From Azospirillum sp051124815 (GTDB taxonomy: Bacteria > Pseudomonadota > Alphaproteobacteria > Azospirillales > Azospirillaceae): a stretch of DNA of 64,000 nucleotides. Every line of letters begins with the position of its first letter. Position 1 is the stretch's first letter. The stretch is from contig NZ_CP118487.1 of the NCBI RefSeq assembly GCF_051124815.1, positions 372,001 through 436,000 on the forward strand, read 5' to 3'. Of this stretch, positions 43,413 to 52,300 are shown one piece after another. The notes beneath the pieces were generated by a model, which worked only from the letters and a program-made list of their open reading frames with translations, ran no database searches and had not been told where the DNA came from. The position numbers and the translations under genes were made by a program.

Positions 43413-44729
43413 ATGAGCGCAGACGCGACCGCCGGCCGGCATGGCACGGTGAAGAAGCCCTTCTATACCAACCTGACCGTTCAGGTTCTGACCGCCATCA
43501 GCATCGGCATCCTGCTGGGGCACTTCTACCCGGCCATCGCCGTGCAGATGAAGCCGCTGGGCGACCTGTTCATCAAGATGGTCAAGATGGTGATCGGCCC
43601 GATCGTCTTCCTGACGGTGGTGACCGGCATCTCCTCGATCGGCAACCTGAAGAAGGTCGGCAAGGTCGGCGGCAAGGCCCTGCTGTATTTCGAGGTGGTG
43701 ACCACCTTCGCGCTCGGCATCGGGCTGCTGGTCGTCAACCTCATCCGCCCCGGCGCCGGCATGAACATCCTGCCGGGTCAGCTGAAGGCCGACGCGGTGC
43801 AGAAATACGCCACCTCCGCCCACGAGCACGGCTTCATCGACTTCATCGTCGGCATCGTGCCCGACAATGTGGTCGGCGCCTTCGTTCAGGGCGACATGCT
43901 GCAGATCCTGTTCTTCGCCGTGGTGTTCGGCGTCGCGCTGTCCGCCATGGGCCAGAAGGGCAAGCTGGTCGAGGACATCTTCGACAAGATCGGCCATGCC
44001 CTGTTCGGCGTGATCGGCATCCTGATGCGTGTCGCCCCGGTCGGCGCCTTCGGCGCCATGTCCTTCACCATCGGCAAGTACGGCATCTCCTCGCTGACCG
44101 CGCTCGGCCAGCTGATGGCGTCGGTCTATCTCACCATGGCGATCTTCATCTTCGTCGTGCTGGGCGGCATCGCCAAGGCCTACGGCTTCAGCATCTGGAA
44201 CTTCATCCGCTACATCCGCCAGGAACTGCTGATCGTGCTCGGCACCTCCTCCTCGGAGTCCGTGCTGCCGCGCATGATGGAGAAGATGCAGAAGTTCGGC
44301 TGCTCCAAGCATGTCGTCGGTCTGGTGATCCCCACCGGCTACTCGTTCAACCTCGACGGCACCTCGATCTACCTGTCGATGGCCGCGATCTTCATCGCCC
44401 AGGCCTTCAACGTCGATCTGACGATCTGGCAGCAGCTCTACATCCTCATCATCCTGATGCTGACCTCCAAGGGTGCGGCGGCGGTCACCGGCGGCGGCTT
44501 CGTCACGCTGGCCGCGACCCTGTCGGCCACCGGCGTCCTGCCGATCGAAGGTCTGGCCCTGCTGCTGGGCGTCGACCGCTTCATGTCGGAAGCCCGCGCG
44601 CTGACCAACCTGATCGGCAACGGCGTCGCCACCGTCGTCGTCGCCAAGATGGAAGGCGAGTTCGACGAGAGCAAGGCGGTCGCCGAATACCAGCAGCACT
44701 TCAAGGAGCCGGCTTTGGCCCGGATCTGA
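43413..44729 (+). CDS. dctA: C4-dicarboxylate:cation symporter
   Basis: DctA (438 aa) is a DAACS-family inner-membrane transporter for succinate, malate and fumarate. The N-terminal helix YTNLTVQVLTAISIGILLGHFYP, the Ser-rich hairpin GTSSSESVLPRMMEKM near residue 278, the GYSFNLDGTSIYLSMAAIFIAQA core near 315, and the GVDRFMSEARALTNLIGNGVAT region are all present. The start at 43413 is fixed by GAGGAGAG six bases upstream and by the family N-terminus; a longer frame begins inside the promoter region. Transcription is expected from the sigma54 site under DctBD. It is followed by maeB, which oxidises the imported malate. Confidence 0.96.
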   Translation: MSADATAGRHGTVKKPFYTNLTVQVLTAISIGILLGHFYPAIAVQMKPLGDLFIKMVKMVIGPIVFLTVVTGISSIGNLKKVGKVGGKALLYFEVVTTFALGIGLLVVNLIRPGAGMNILPGQLKADAVQKYATSAHEHGFIDFIVGIVPDNVVGAFVQGDMLQILFFAVVFGVALSAMGQKGKLVEDIFDKIGHALFGVIGILMRVAPVGAFGAMSFTIGKYGISSLTALGQLMASVYLTMAIFIFVVLGGIAKAYGFSIWNFIRYIRQELLIVLGTSSSESVLPRMMEKMQKFGCSKHVVGLVIPTGYSFNLDGTSIYLSMAAIFIAQAFNVDLTIWQQLYILIILMLTSKGAAAVTGGGFVTLAATLSATGVLPIEGLALLLGVDRFMSEARALTNLIGNGVATVVVAKMEGEFDESKAVAEYQQHFKEPALARI

Positions 44730-44823
44730 CGACCTGCCGCAAACGCGCGGCACACATGCGGGCGACGGTTTTGGAAATTCCAAAGATGATCCATCCGGCC
44801 AGCATAAGGATCCTGTAAGGTAA

Positions 44824-44857
44824 GGGGGACGCTTCGATTTGGTTCGAATCGTCCCCC
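44824..44857 (+). terminator. long hairpin after dctA, probable terminator
   Basis: GGGGGACG pairs with CGTCCCCC, and inside it TTCGA pairs with TCGAA, leaving a TTTGGT loop and one mismatch. There is no strong T run after it, so it may stabilise the mRNA end rather than terminate by itself. Confidence 0.6.
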
Positions 44858-44875
44858 GTCCGTTTCGCGGGGCGG

Positions 44876-44904
44876 TTGGCGCAACAGTCCGAATGGGCTA
44901 TAAC
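44876..44904 (+). promoter_or_regulatory. sigma70-type promoter of maeB
   Basis: TTGGCG (44876-44881) and TATAAC (44899-44904) are exactly 17 bases apart. The transcript would start near 44911, giving a leader of about 60 bases. The leader contains a repeated TTAACCG (two copies, 15-16 bases apart). Confidence 0.55.
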
Positions 44905-44969
44905 CGCCAATCAGGTGAAGTGAACGCAAAGAATTAACCGAAATCTTGTTAACCGGAGGAAGAGACCCG

Positions 44970-47282
44970 ATGTCCGGCGATTTTGAGGCGATGGCGCTTG
45001 AGTATCACCGCAATCCGCGGCCCGGTAAGCTGGCAGTAGTCGCGACCAAGCCCATGGCCAACCAGCGCGATCTGGCGCTGGCATATTCGCCGGGCGTTGC
45101 CCATGCCTGCACCGCCATCGCCGAGGATCCGTCGAAGGCGGCGGAGCTGACGGCACGCGCCAATCTGGTGGCCGTTGTCACCAACGGCACCGCCGTGCTG
45201 GGCTTGGGCAACATCGGGCCGATGGCCGCCAAGCCGGTGATGGAAGGCAAGGCCGTCCTCTTCAAGAAGTTCGCCGGCATCGACTGCTTCGACATCGAGC
45301 TGAACGAGTTGGATGTCGATGGTCTGGTCGATACCATCGTCCGGCTGGAGCCGACCTTCGGCGCCATCAATCTGGAAGACATCGCCGCCCCCGCCTGTTT
45401 CGAGATCGAGCGCCGCTGCCGCGAGCGCATGAAGATCCCGGTGTTCCACGACGATCAGCACGGCACCGCCATCGTGGTGGGTGCCGCCGTGCTGAACGGT
45501 CTGGCGCTGGTCGGCAAGGACATCTCCAAGGTCAAGGTGGTTTCCACCGGCGGTGGCGCGGCCGGCATCGCCTGCCTCGACCTGATGCTGTCGCTGGGCG
45601 TGCGCCGCGAGAATGTCTGGCTGGTCGACCGCATCGGCGTGGTCCACAAGGGCCGCAACGAGGAGATGAACGAGTACAAGGAAGCCTACGCCCACGTCAC
45701 CGAGGCGCGCACGCTCTCCGACGTCATCGACGGCGCCGACATCTTCCTCGGCCTGTCCGGCGCCAAGGTGCTGAAGCCGGAGCTGCTGGCCCGCATGGCC
45801 GACAAGCCGCTGATCCTGGCGCTCGCCAACCCGGAGCCGGAGATCATGCCGGATCTGGCCCGTGAGGCGCGTCCCGACGCCATCATCGCCACCGGCCGCT
45901 CCGATTTCCCCAATCAGGTCAACAACGTCCTGTGCTTCCCCTTCATCTTCCGCGGCGCGCTGGACGTCGGCGCCACCACGGTGAACGAGGAGATGAAGAT
46001 CGCGGCGACCCACGCCATGGCCAATCTCGCCCGCGCCGAACCGTCGGACGTGGTGGCTGCGGCCTATGTCGGTGAATCGCTGCGCTTCGGCCCGGACTAC
46101 ATCCTGCCCAAGCCCTTCGATCCCCGCCTGATCGTCGAAGTGTCGTCGGCCGTCGCCAAGGCCGCCATGGACAGCGGCGTCGCCACCCGGCCGATCGCCG
46201 ATTTCCGCGCCTACCGCGACCAGTTGAACCAGTATGTCATCCGCTCCGGCCTGTTCATGAAGCCGGTCATCACCAAGGCCAAGACCGCGCCCAAGCGCGT
46301 CGTCTATGCCGAAGGCGAGGACCCGCGCGTGATCCGCTGTGCCCAGGTGGTGGTCGATGACGGCATCGCGCATCCGGTGCTGATCGGCCGCCGCGAGGTG
46401 ATCGAACGGGTGATCGGCGAGATGGGCCTGCGCCTGAAGATCGGCCAGGACGTGGAGGTCATCGAGATCATCCGCGACCCGCGCTATCACAACTTCACTG
46501 AGCACTTCCGCAAGCTGATGGGCCGCCGCGGCGTGTCGCCCGCCCATGCCGCCAACGTCGTCCGCACCCAACCGACCGTCTTCGGCGCCCTGATGGTCCG
46601 CCGCGGCGAGGCCGACGCGCTGGTCTGCGGCACCACCGGCCGCTTCAACGAGCATTGGGCGCACATTTGCGGCCTGATCGGCCTGCGTGACGGCGTCAAG
46701 GTCGCCGCGACGATGAACGCGCTGATCTCGCAGAAGGGCGTCCATTTCATCACCGACACCTACGTCAACCCCGACCCGACCGCCGAGCAGGTGGCCGAGA
46801 TCGCCCGGCTGGCGGCGGACGAGGTGATGCGCTTCGGCATCGAGCCGAAGGTGGCCCTGCTGTCCCACTCCAACTTCGGCAGCGCCGACACGCCGTCGGC
46901 CCGCAAGATGCGCGCTGCGGTGGAACTGGCCTGGAAGCAGATGCCGGATGTCGAGATCGACGGCGAGATGCATGCCGACGCCGCTCTCGCCCCCGCCATC
47001 CGCAAGGAGCTGCTGCCCGACAGTCCGCTGAAAGGCGAGGCGAACCTGCTGGTGATGCCGACGCTGGATGCCGCCAACATCGCCTTCAACATGATGAAAA
47101 TCCTGGGCGAGGCACAGAACGTCGGCCCGATCCTGCTGGGCGTCCAGCGGCCGGTCCACATCGTCACCCCGTCTGTCACCACCCGCGGCCTGGTCAACAT
47201 GACCGCTGTCGCCGTGGTCGACGCCCAGCTCGCCGAACCGGTCAACGCTGCCCCGACCCCGCCGGCGGGCGTGGAAGCGTAA
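44970..47282 (+). CDS. maeB: NADP-type malic enzyme with C-terminal phosphotransacetylase-like domain
   Basis: MaeB converts malate to pyruvate and CO2 with NADP. The product is 770 aa, the usual length for the two-domain form. Residues about 1-425 are the malic enzyme part: YSPGVAHAC, GLGNIGPMAAKPVMEGKAVLFKK with catalytic Lys, HDDQHGTAIVV metal site, STGGGAAGIACLDL dinucleotide site. Residues about 430-760 are a phosphotransacetylase-like regulatory domain (YAEGEDPRVIRCAQVV). The ATG at 44970 has GGAGGAAGAG upstream and is preferred to the in-frame start at 44946. Next to dctA it completes a dicarboxylate utilisation module. Confidence 0.94.
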   Translation: MSGDFEAMALEYHRNPRPGKLAVVATKPMANQRDLALAYSPGVAHACTAIAEDPSKAAELTARANLVAVVTNGTAVLGLGNIGPMAAKPVMEGKAVLFKKFAGIDCFDIELNELDVDGLVDTIVRLEPTFGAINLEDIAAPACFEIERRCRERMKIPVFHDDQHGTAIVVGAAVLNGLALVGKDISKVKVVSTGGGAAGIACLDLMLSLGVRRENVWLVDRIGVVHKGRNEEMNEYKEAYAHVTEARTLSDVIDGADIFLGLSGAKVLKPELLARMADKPLILALANPEPEIMPDLAREARPDAIIATGRSDFPNQVNNVLCFPFIFRGALDVGATTVNEEMKIAATHAMANLARAEPSDVVAAAYVGESLRFGPDYILPKPFDPRLIVEVSSAVAKAAMDSGVATRPIADFRAYRDQLNQYVIRSGLFMKPVITKAKTAPKRVVYAEGEDPRVIRCAQVVVDDGIAHPVLIGRREVIERVIGEMGLRLKIGQDVEVIEIIRDPRYHNFTEHFRKLMGRRGVSPAHAANVVRTQPTVFGALMVRRGEADALVCGTTGRFNEHWAHICGLIGLRDGVKVAATMNALISQKGVHFITDTYVNPDPTAEQVAEIARLAADEVMRFGIEPKVALLSHSNFGSADTPSARKMRAAVELAWKQMPDVEIDGEMHADAALAPAIRKELLPDSPLKGEANLLVMPTLDAANIAFNMMKILGEAQNVGPILLGVQRPVHIVTPSVTTRGLVNMTAVAVVDAQLAEPVNAAPTPPAGVEA

Positions 47283-47296
47283 ATCAGGGACGACAG

Positions 47297-47324
47297 GGGC
47301 GCGGTGTTCGCCGCGCCCCATTTC
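47297..47324 (+). terminator. hairpin terminator after maeB
   Basis: GGGGCGCGG pairs perfectly with CCGCGCCCC around a TGTTCG loop, followed by ATTTCC. The stem is strong but the T run short. Confidence 0.65.
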
Positions 47325-47379
47325 CCTGCATCCAATTCGTGCTATCCCTTACCCGTAGCCAACCAATCCGGCACGGGGC

Positions 47380-49398
47380 ATGAGCAACAAGCGCGATTCT
47401 GGCCAGCGCAAATCCGGCAATTCCGCTGCCGCCACCGCCGCGGCGCTGGTCGGGCAGGCCGTGCCGCTGCACCAGGCGGGCCGCTTGGCCGACGCCGAAG
47501 CTCTCTACCGACAGGCGGTCGCCACCCAGCCGCGCCAGCCGGATGCCCTGCATCTGCTCGGCATGATCGCCTGCCAGACCGGCCGCTTTGCTGAGGCCGC
47601 CGAGCTGATCGGGCAGGCGGTGGCGGCCAAGCGCGACGTTGCCGATTACCACGCCAATCTCGCCTACGCCCTCCAGGCGCTCGGCCGCTCGGCGGAGGCG
47701 GAACGCGCCGCCCGCAACGCCCTGCGCCTGCGCCGCCCGTTCCCGGAGGCCGCCAACACGCTGGGCAACGCCCTGAACGCCCAAGGCAAGGCCGCCGAGG
47801 CCGCCGAGGCCTACCGTGTCGCCCTGCGCGCCCGTCCCGACTATGCCGAGGCGGAGGGCAACCTGGGTGCCGTGCTGCGCAGCCTCGGCCGCTCGGCGGA
47901 GGCGGAACCGCTGTTGCGCCACGCGCTCGCCGCCAATCCCGCACTGACGGAGGCGCGTGCCGCTTTGGGCCTTGCCCTGCTCGACCTCGGGCATGCCGAC
48001 GAGGGGGAGGCGGCGTTGCGGGCCGTGCTGGCCCGCCGGCCGGATCATGCCGCGGCAGCTCTGGCATTGGCCGGATCGCGGCAACGCCGGGGCGGGGACG
48101 CGGAGCCGGCCTATCGCCGCTACCTGACGCTGGAACCGGCGGATGCCGAGGGCTGGAACGCTTACGGTCTTGCCCTGCAAGCCGCCGACCACATCGGACC
48201 CGCCGCCGATGCCTTCGCCCGCGCCCTGCGGCTCGACCCGACTATGGCGGAGGCGATGACCAATCTCGGCACCATCCGCCGCCTGCAGGGACAGGCCGCG
48301 GTCTCCGCCGAGTTGCAGCGCCGGGCGCTGGACCTGCGCCCCGGATATGCCGCCGCCCATACGAATCTGGCGCTTGCCCTTCAGGATCTGGGCGACGAAG
48401 CCGGCGCGGAGCGGGAGTTCACCAATGCCCTGGACGCCGACCCGGCGCAGGCGCTCGCCCGCTTCAACCGCGCCATCCTGCGCCTGCGGCAAGGCCGATT
48501 GGCCGAGGGATGGGAAGATTACACCGTCCGCTTCGAGTCCGGACGCCTGCGCCCGAGACGCCCTTTCAACATCCCGGAATGGGAGGGGGGCGAGCTTGCC
48601 GGGCGCCGCCTGCTGCTGTGGGCCGAGCAGGGGCTGGGCGACGAACTCATGTTCGGCTCCCTTCTGCCGGAAGGCCTGTCGCGTTTCCCCGATGCCATCG
48701 TCGAATGCGAACCCCGGCTGGTCCCGCTGTTCCAGCGCTCCTTTCCCGGCACCACGGTGCGAGCACCGACGCGGCGGCCGGACGATGCCGACTGCCACCT
48801 GTCCTTCGGCTCGCTGCCGCGCCTGCTGTGGAAGACCGCTCCAGTCACGCTCCCGCCCGCCGGCTGGTTGAAGCCGGATCCGGAGAGGGTGACGGCATGG
48901 CGGTCGCGGCTGGACGCGCTCAGCCCGGGCCTGAAGGTCGGCATCGCCTGGACCAGCCAACGCCTCACCACCGAGCGGCGGCAATCCTATACGGAGTTGA
49001 AGGAGTGGGCTCCGCTGCTTCGCCTGCCCGGCATCCATGCCGTCAGCCTGCAATATGACGGACGCGAGGAAGAGATCGCTGCCGTCGAGGAGCGCATTGG
49101 CCGGCCCATCCACCGTTGGCCCGACCTCGACCAGATCGCCGATCTGGAGGGCACCGCCGCCCTGATGGCGAACCTGGATCTGGCGATCACCGTCGCGTCC
49201 TCCGCCGGGGAAATGGCGGCGGCGCTGGGCCTGCCGGTCTGGCGGCTGTGCCGGCGCGACTGGACCCAACTCGGCACCGCGGTACGTCCCTGGTTCCCCA
49301 CCATGCGCTGCATCCATCCCGATGGGGAGGCCGGCATCGCTGGCACTATTCCCAAGGCTGTACAGATGCTTACCAGACTTTCCGCAGGTGATCTGTGA
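47380..49398 (+). CDS. TPR protein with C-terminal glycosyltransferase-like domain
   Basis: The 672-aa product has about eleven tetratricopeptide repeats (residues about 20-370; for example AVPLHQAGRLADAEALYRQAV) and then a GT-B-like domain (GRRLLLWAEQGLGDELMFGSLLPEG; LKVGIAWTSQRLTTERRQSY; DLAITVASSAGEMAAALGLPVW). In the last motif Glu stands where GT9 heptosyltransferases have His. Similar proteins in alphaproteobacteria are linked to protein or flagellin glycosylation. Its stop overlaps the GTG start of the next, related gene by four bases, so the two are one unit and probably arose by duplication. Confidence 0.82.
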   Translation: MSNKRDSGQRKSGNSAAATAAALVGQAVPLHQAGRLADAEALYRQAVATQPRQPDALHLLGMIACQTGRFAEAAELIGQAVAAKRDVADYHANLAYALQALGRSAEAERAARNALRLRRPFPEAANTLGNALNAQGKAAEAAEAYRVALRARPDYAEAEGNLGAVLRSLGRSAEAEPLLRHALAANPALTEARAALGLALLDLGHADEGEAALRAVLARRPDHAAAALALAGSRQRRGGDAEPAYRRYLTLEPADAEGWNAYGLALQAADHIGPAADAFARALRLDPTMAEAMTNLGTIRRLQGQAAVSAELQRRALDLRPGYAAAHTNLALALQDLGDEAGAEREFTNALDADPAQALARFNRAILRLRQGRLAEGWEDYTVRFESGRLRPRRPFNIPEWEGGELAGRRLLLWAEQGLGDELMFGSLLPEGLSRFPDAIVECEPRLVPLFQRSFPGTTVRAPTRRPDDADCHLSFGSLPRLLWKTAPVTLPPAGWLKPDPERVTAWRSRLDALSPGLKVGIAWTSQRLTTERRQSYTELKEWAPLLRLPGIHAVSLQYDGREEEIAAVEERIGRPIHRWPDLDQIADLEGTAALMANLDLAITVASSAGEMAAALGLPVWRLCRRDWTQLGTAVRPWFPTMRCIHPDGEAGIAGTIPKAVQMLTRLSAGDL

Positions 49399-52300
49399 GC
49401 GTGTCCGACTGGTTTGCCGAGGCGCTGCGCCACCATCAAGCCGGCGCTCTGGCCGCAGCCGAACCCCTGTACCGACGCGTATTGGATGCCGAACCGCGCC
49501 ATTCCGACGCCCTGCATCTGCTGGGCGTGCTAAACCACCAGCGCAACGACAACGCTCAAGCCATTGCTCTGATTGATAAAGCGGTTGAGATCGCGCCGGA
49601 GGTGGCGGATTATCACGCCAATCGGGGCATCGTTCTGCAGCGGCTTGGCCGCCTGAAGGAAGCTGAGGTGGCGCAGCGCGGCGCGCTGGAGCGCGACCCC
49701 ACCCATGTCGGCGCCCATTTCAATTTGGGGCTGGTGCTGGCGGCGCAAGGCCGGCTGGCGGAAGCTGCCGCCGAGTATGCCGAGGCCGCCCGGCTGTCTC
49801 CCGGCTTGGCCGACGCCCATCTGAATCTCGGTGCCGCCCTGCAGCAGATCGGCCGGGCGGAAGAGGCCTTGGCGGCCCACGCCCGCGCCGCGGACCTGCT
49901 TCCCGGCGACCCGCGCCCCTGGACCAACCGGGCCGTCAGCCTTCAGCATCTCGGTCGTGTGAAGGAGGCAGCCGACGCCTTGCGCATGGCGGCGACGCTG
50001 GGCGGCGGCAGCTCCGACCCCACGGCGCTGTCCGCTCTCGCCGCCGCGCTCCATGCCGCCAGACGGATGGAGGACGCGGCGGAGCGTTACGCCGACGCCC
50101 TTCGCGTCCATCCGCGTGATGCGTTCTCCCTCAATGGGTTGGGGCTCTGTCTTAAGGCGCTTGGTCAACTGGATGATGCCGCCGCCTGCTTCGATGCGGC
50201 CACCGCCATCCAGCCCGATCACGCCGATGCGCTGGACAATCTCGGCAGCATCCGCAACGCCCAGAACCGGCATGCCGAGGCGGAGTCCCTGCACGGGCAA
50301 GCGATCCGCCACCGTCCCGACTTCGCCGGCGCCTGGAACAATCTCGGCAATGCCCGCCACGCCGCCGGCCGCACGTCCGACGCCTGGAGGGCTTGGCATG
50401 TGGCGCTCACTCTCGATCCCGCCCTGCCGGAAACCCACACCAACCTGGGCAACGCCCTGCGCGGCGCAGAGTATTTCACCGGGGCCGAGCGGTCGCAATG
50501 CCGCGCAATCCGGCTCGCGCCGCTGGAGGCGCCCGCCCGCAACAACCTGGGTCATCTGCGCCAGGGCCGGCACGACCATGCCGGCGCCGCCGACTGCTAC
50601 CGCAGCGCACTGGCGCTGGACCCCGCCTTTGGCGAGGCCTGGAGCAATCTGGGGCTGGCCCGCCAGCGGTTGGGCGACAATGCCGGGGCGGAACGATGCT
50701 ATGACCGGGCACTGACGCTGCGGCCCGACTTGTCGCTGGCTCACTTCAACAAGGGTCTGCTGCGGCTGGAGGCCGGCGATCTCGACCAAGGCTGGCCCGG
50801 TTACGCCTGGCGCTTCGGCTCGGGACAGGTCGGGCAGGGCCGCCATCCGCGCACCCAGGCGTGGCGCGGGGAGGATTTGACCGGCCGCCGCCTGATGATC
50901 TGGGGCGAGCAGGGGGTGGGCGACAGCATCCTGTTCTCCGCCCTCTGCCCGGAATTGGCCGGCCGCGCCGTTTCCACCATCCTGGAGGTCGACCGCCGGC
51001 TGGTGCCGCTGTTCGCCCGCTCCTTCCCGACCCTGCGGGTGCGGGCGGAGGCGCTGGACGCGCAGGGGCGGGAGGCGATGGCGATCCCCGACTACGACCG
51101 CCATGTGCCGATGGGCTCCTTGCCCCGCGTCCTGCGCCGCCGGCTGACCGATTTTCCGCCGCGCCCGTCCTGGCTGGTGCCCGACGCCGGGCTGGTGGAG
51201 CGCTGGCGCGGACGCCTTGCGGCGCTGGGCCCCGGATTGCGCGTCGGCATCGGCTGGCGCAGCCAGATGATGACGGCGGAGCGCCGCGCCGCCTATCTGC
51301 CGCTGGATGCCTGGGCGCCGCTGTTCGCATTGCCCGGCATCCAGTGGGTGGTGCTGCAATATGGCGATGTGGAGGCGGAGGTCCGGCAGGCGGAACAGCG
51401 CTTCGGCATCCGCCTGCACCGCTGGGACGATCTCGACCGCAAGGACGATTTCGACGGCGTCGCCGCCCTGATCGCCGGGCTGGACCTCGTCATTTCACCC
51501 GCCATGTCGGTCGGCGAACTGGCCGGCGCGCTCGGCACCCCGGTCTGGCGCTTCGGCACCCGCGACTGGACGCAGTTGGGGGCAGGGGTCCGCCCCTGGT
51601 ACCCGTCGATGCGCGTCTTCCAGCCCCGCCCCGGCGAGCCGCTGTCGGCGACGATGGCCGACATGGCCTGTGCGCTGCGATCCCTCTCCCGATTATCGGG
51701 CGCGTCACGCCATGCGCCCCCCTCACCCGACCCTCTCCCCGAGGAGGAGAGGGTATCCGCGGAGGCGGAGAGGTTGGCGGCACAGGCGGTCGCCCTGCAC
51801 CGGCAAGGCCGCCTGCCGGATGCCGAAGCCCTCCACTGCAGGGCCGTGGCAGCCTCTCCGACCCACCCGGCCGCCTGGACCAACGGCGGGCTCACCCTGC
51901 TCCGGCTTGGCCGCGTCGACGCCGCCATCCAGTGGCACCGGCGCGCGGTGGCACTGAACCCGGCCTTTGCGGAAGCCTGGGCCAACCTCGGCGTGGCGCT
52001 CCAGGCCGGCGGGTCTCCGGCAGAGGCCGCGACGCTGCACCGCCGGGTCGTACGGCTGCGTCCTCTGCTGGCCGAAGGCTGGGGCAACCTCGCCGCCGCC
52101 CTGCTCGCCGCCCGGCGCTTCGCCGAGGCGGAGACCGCCTGCATCCGCGGCGCAGTCCTGGCGCCGAGCCTTGCCGGCCTGCTGACCACCGCCGGCGCCG
52201 CAATGAAGGGGCAAGGGCGTTTCGCCGAGGCTGCCCGCCAGTGTCGCCACGCATTGCGCATCGCGCCGGCTTCGGCCAAGGGCTGGTCGAACCTCGGCAT

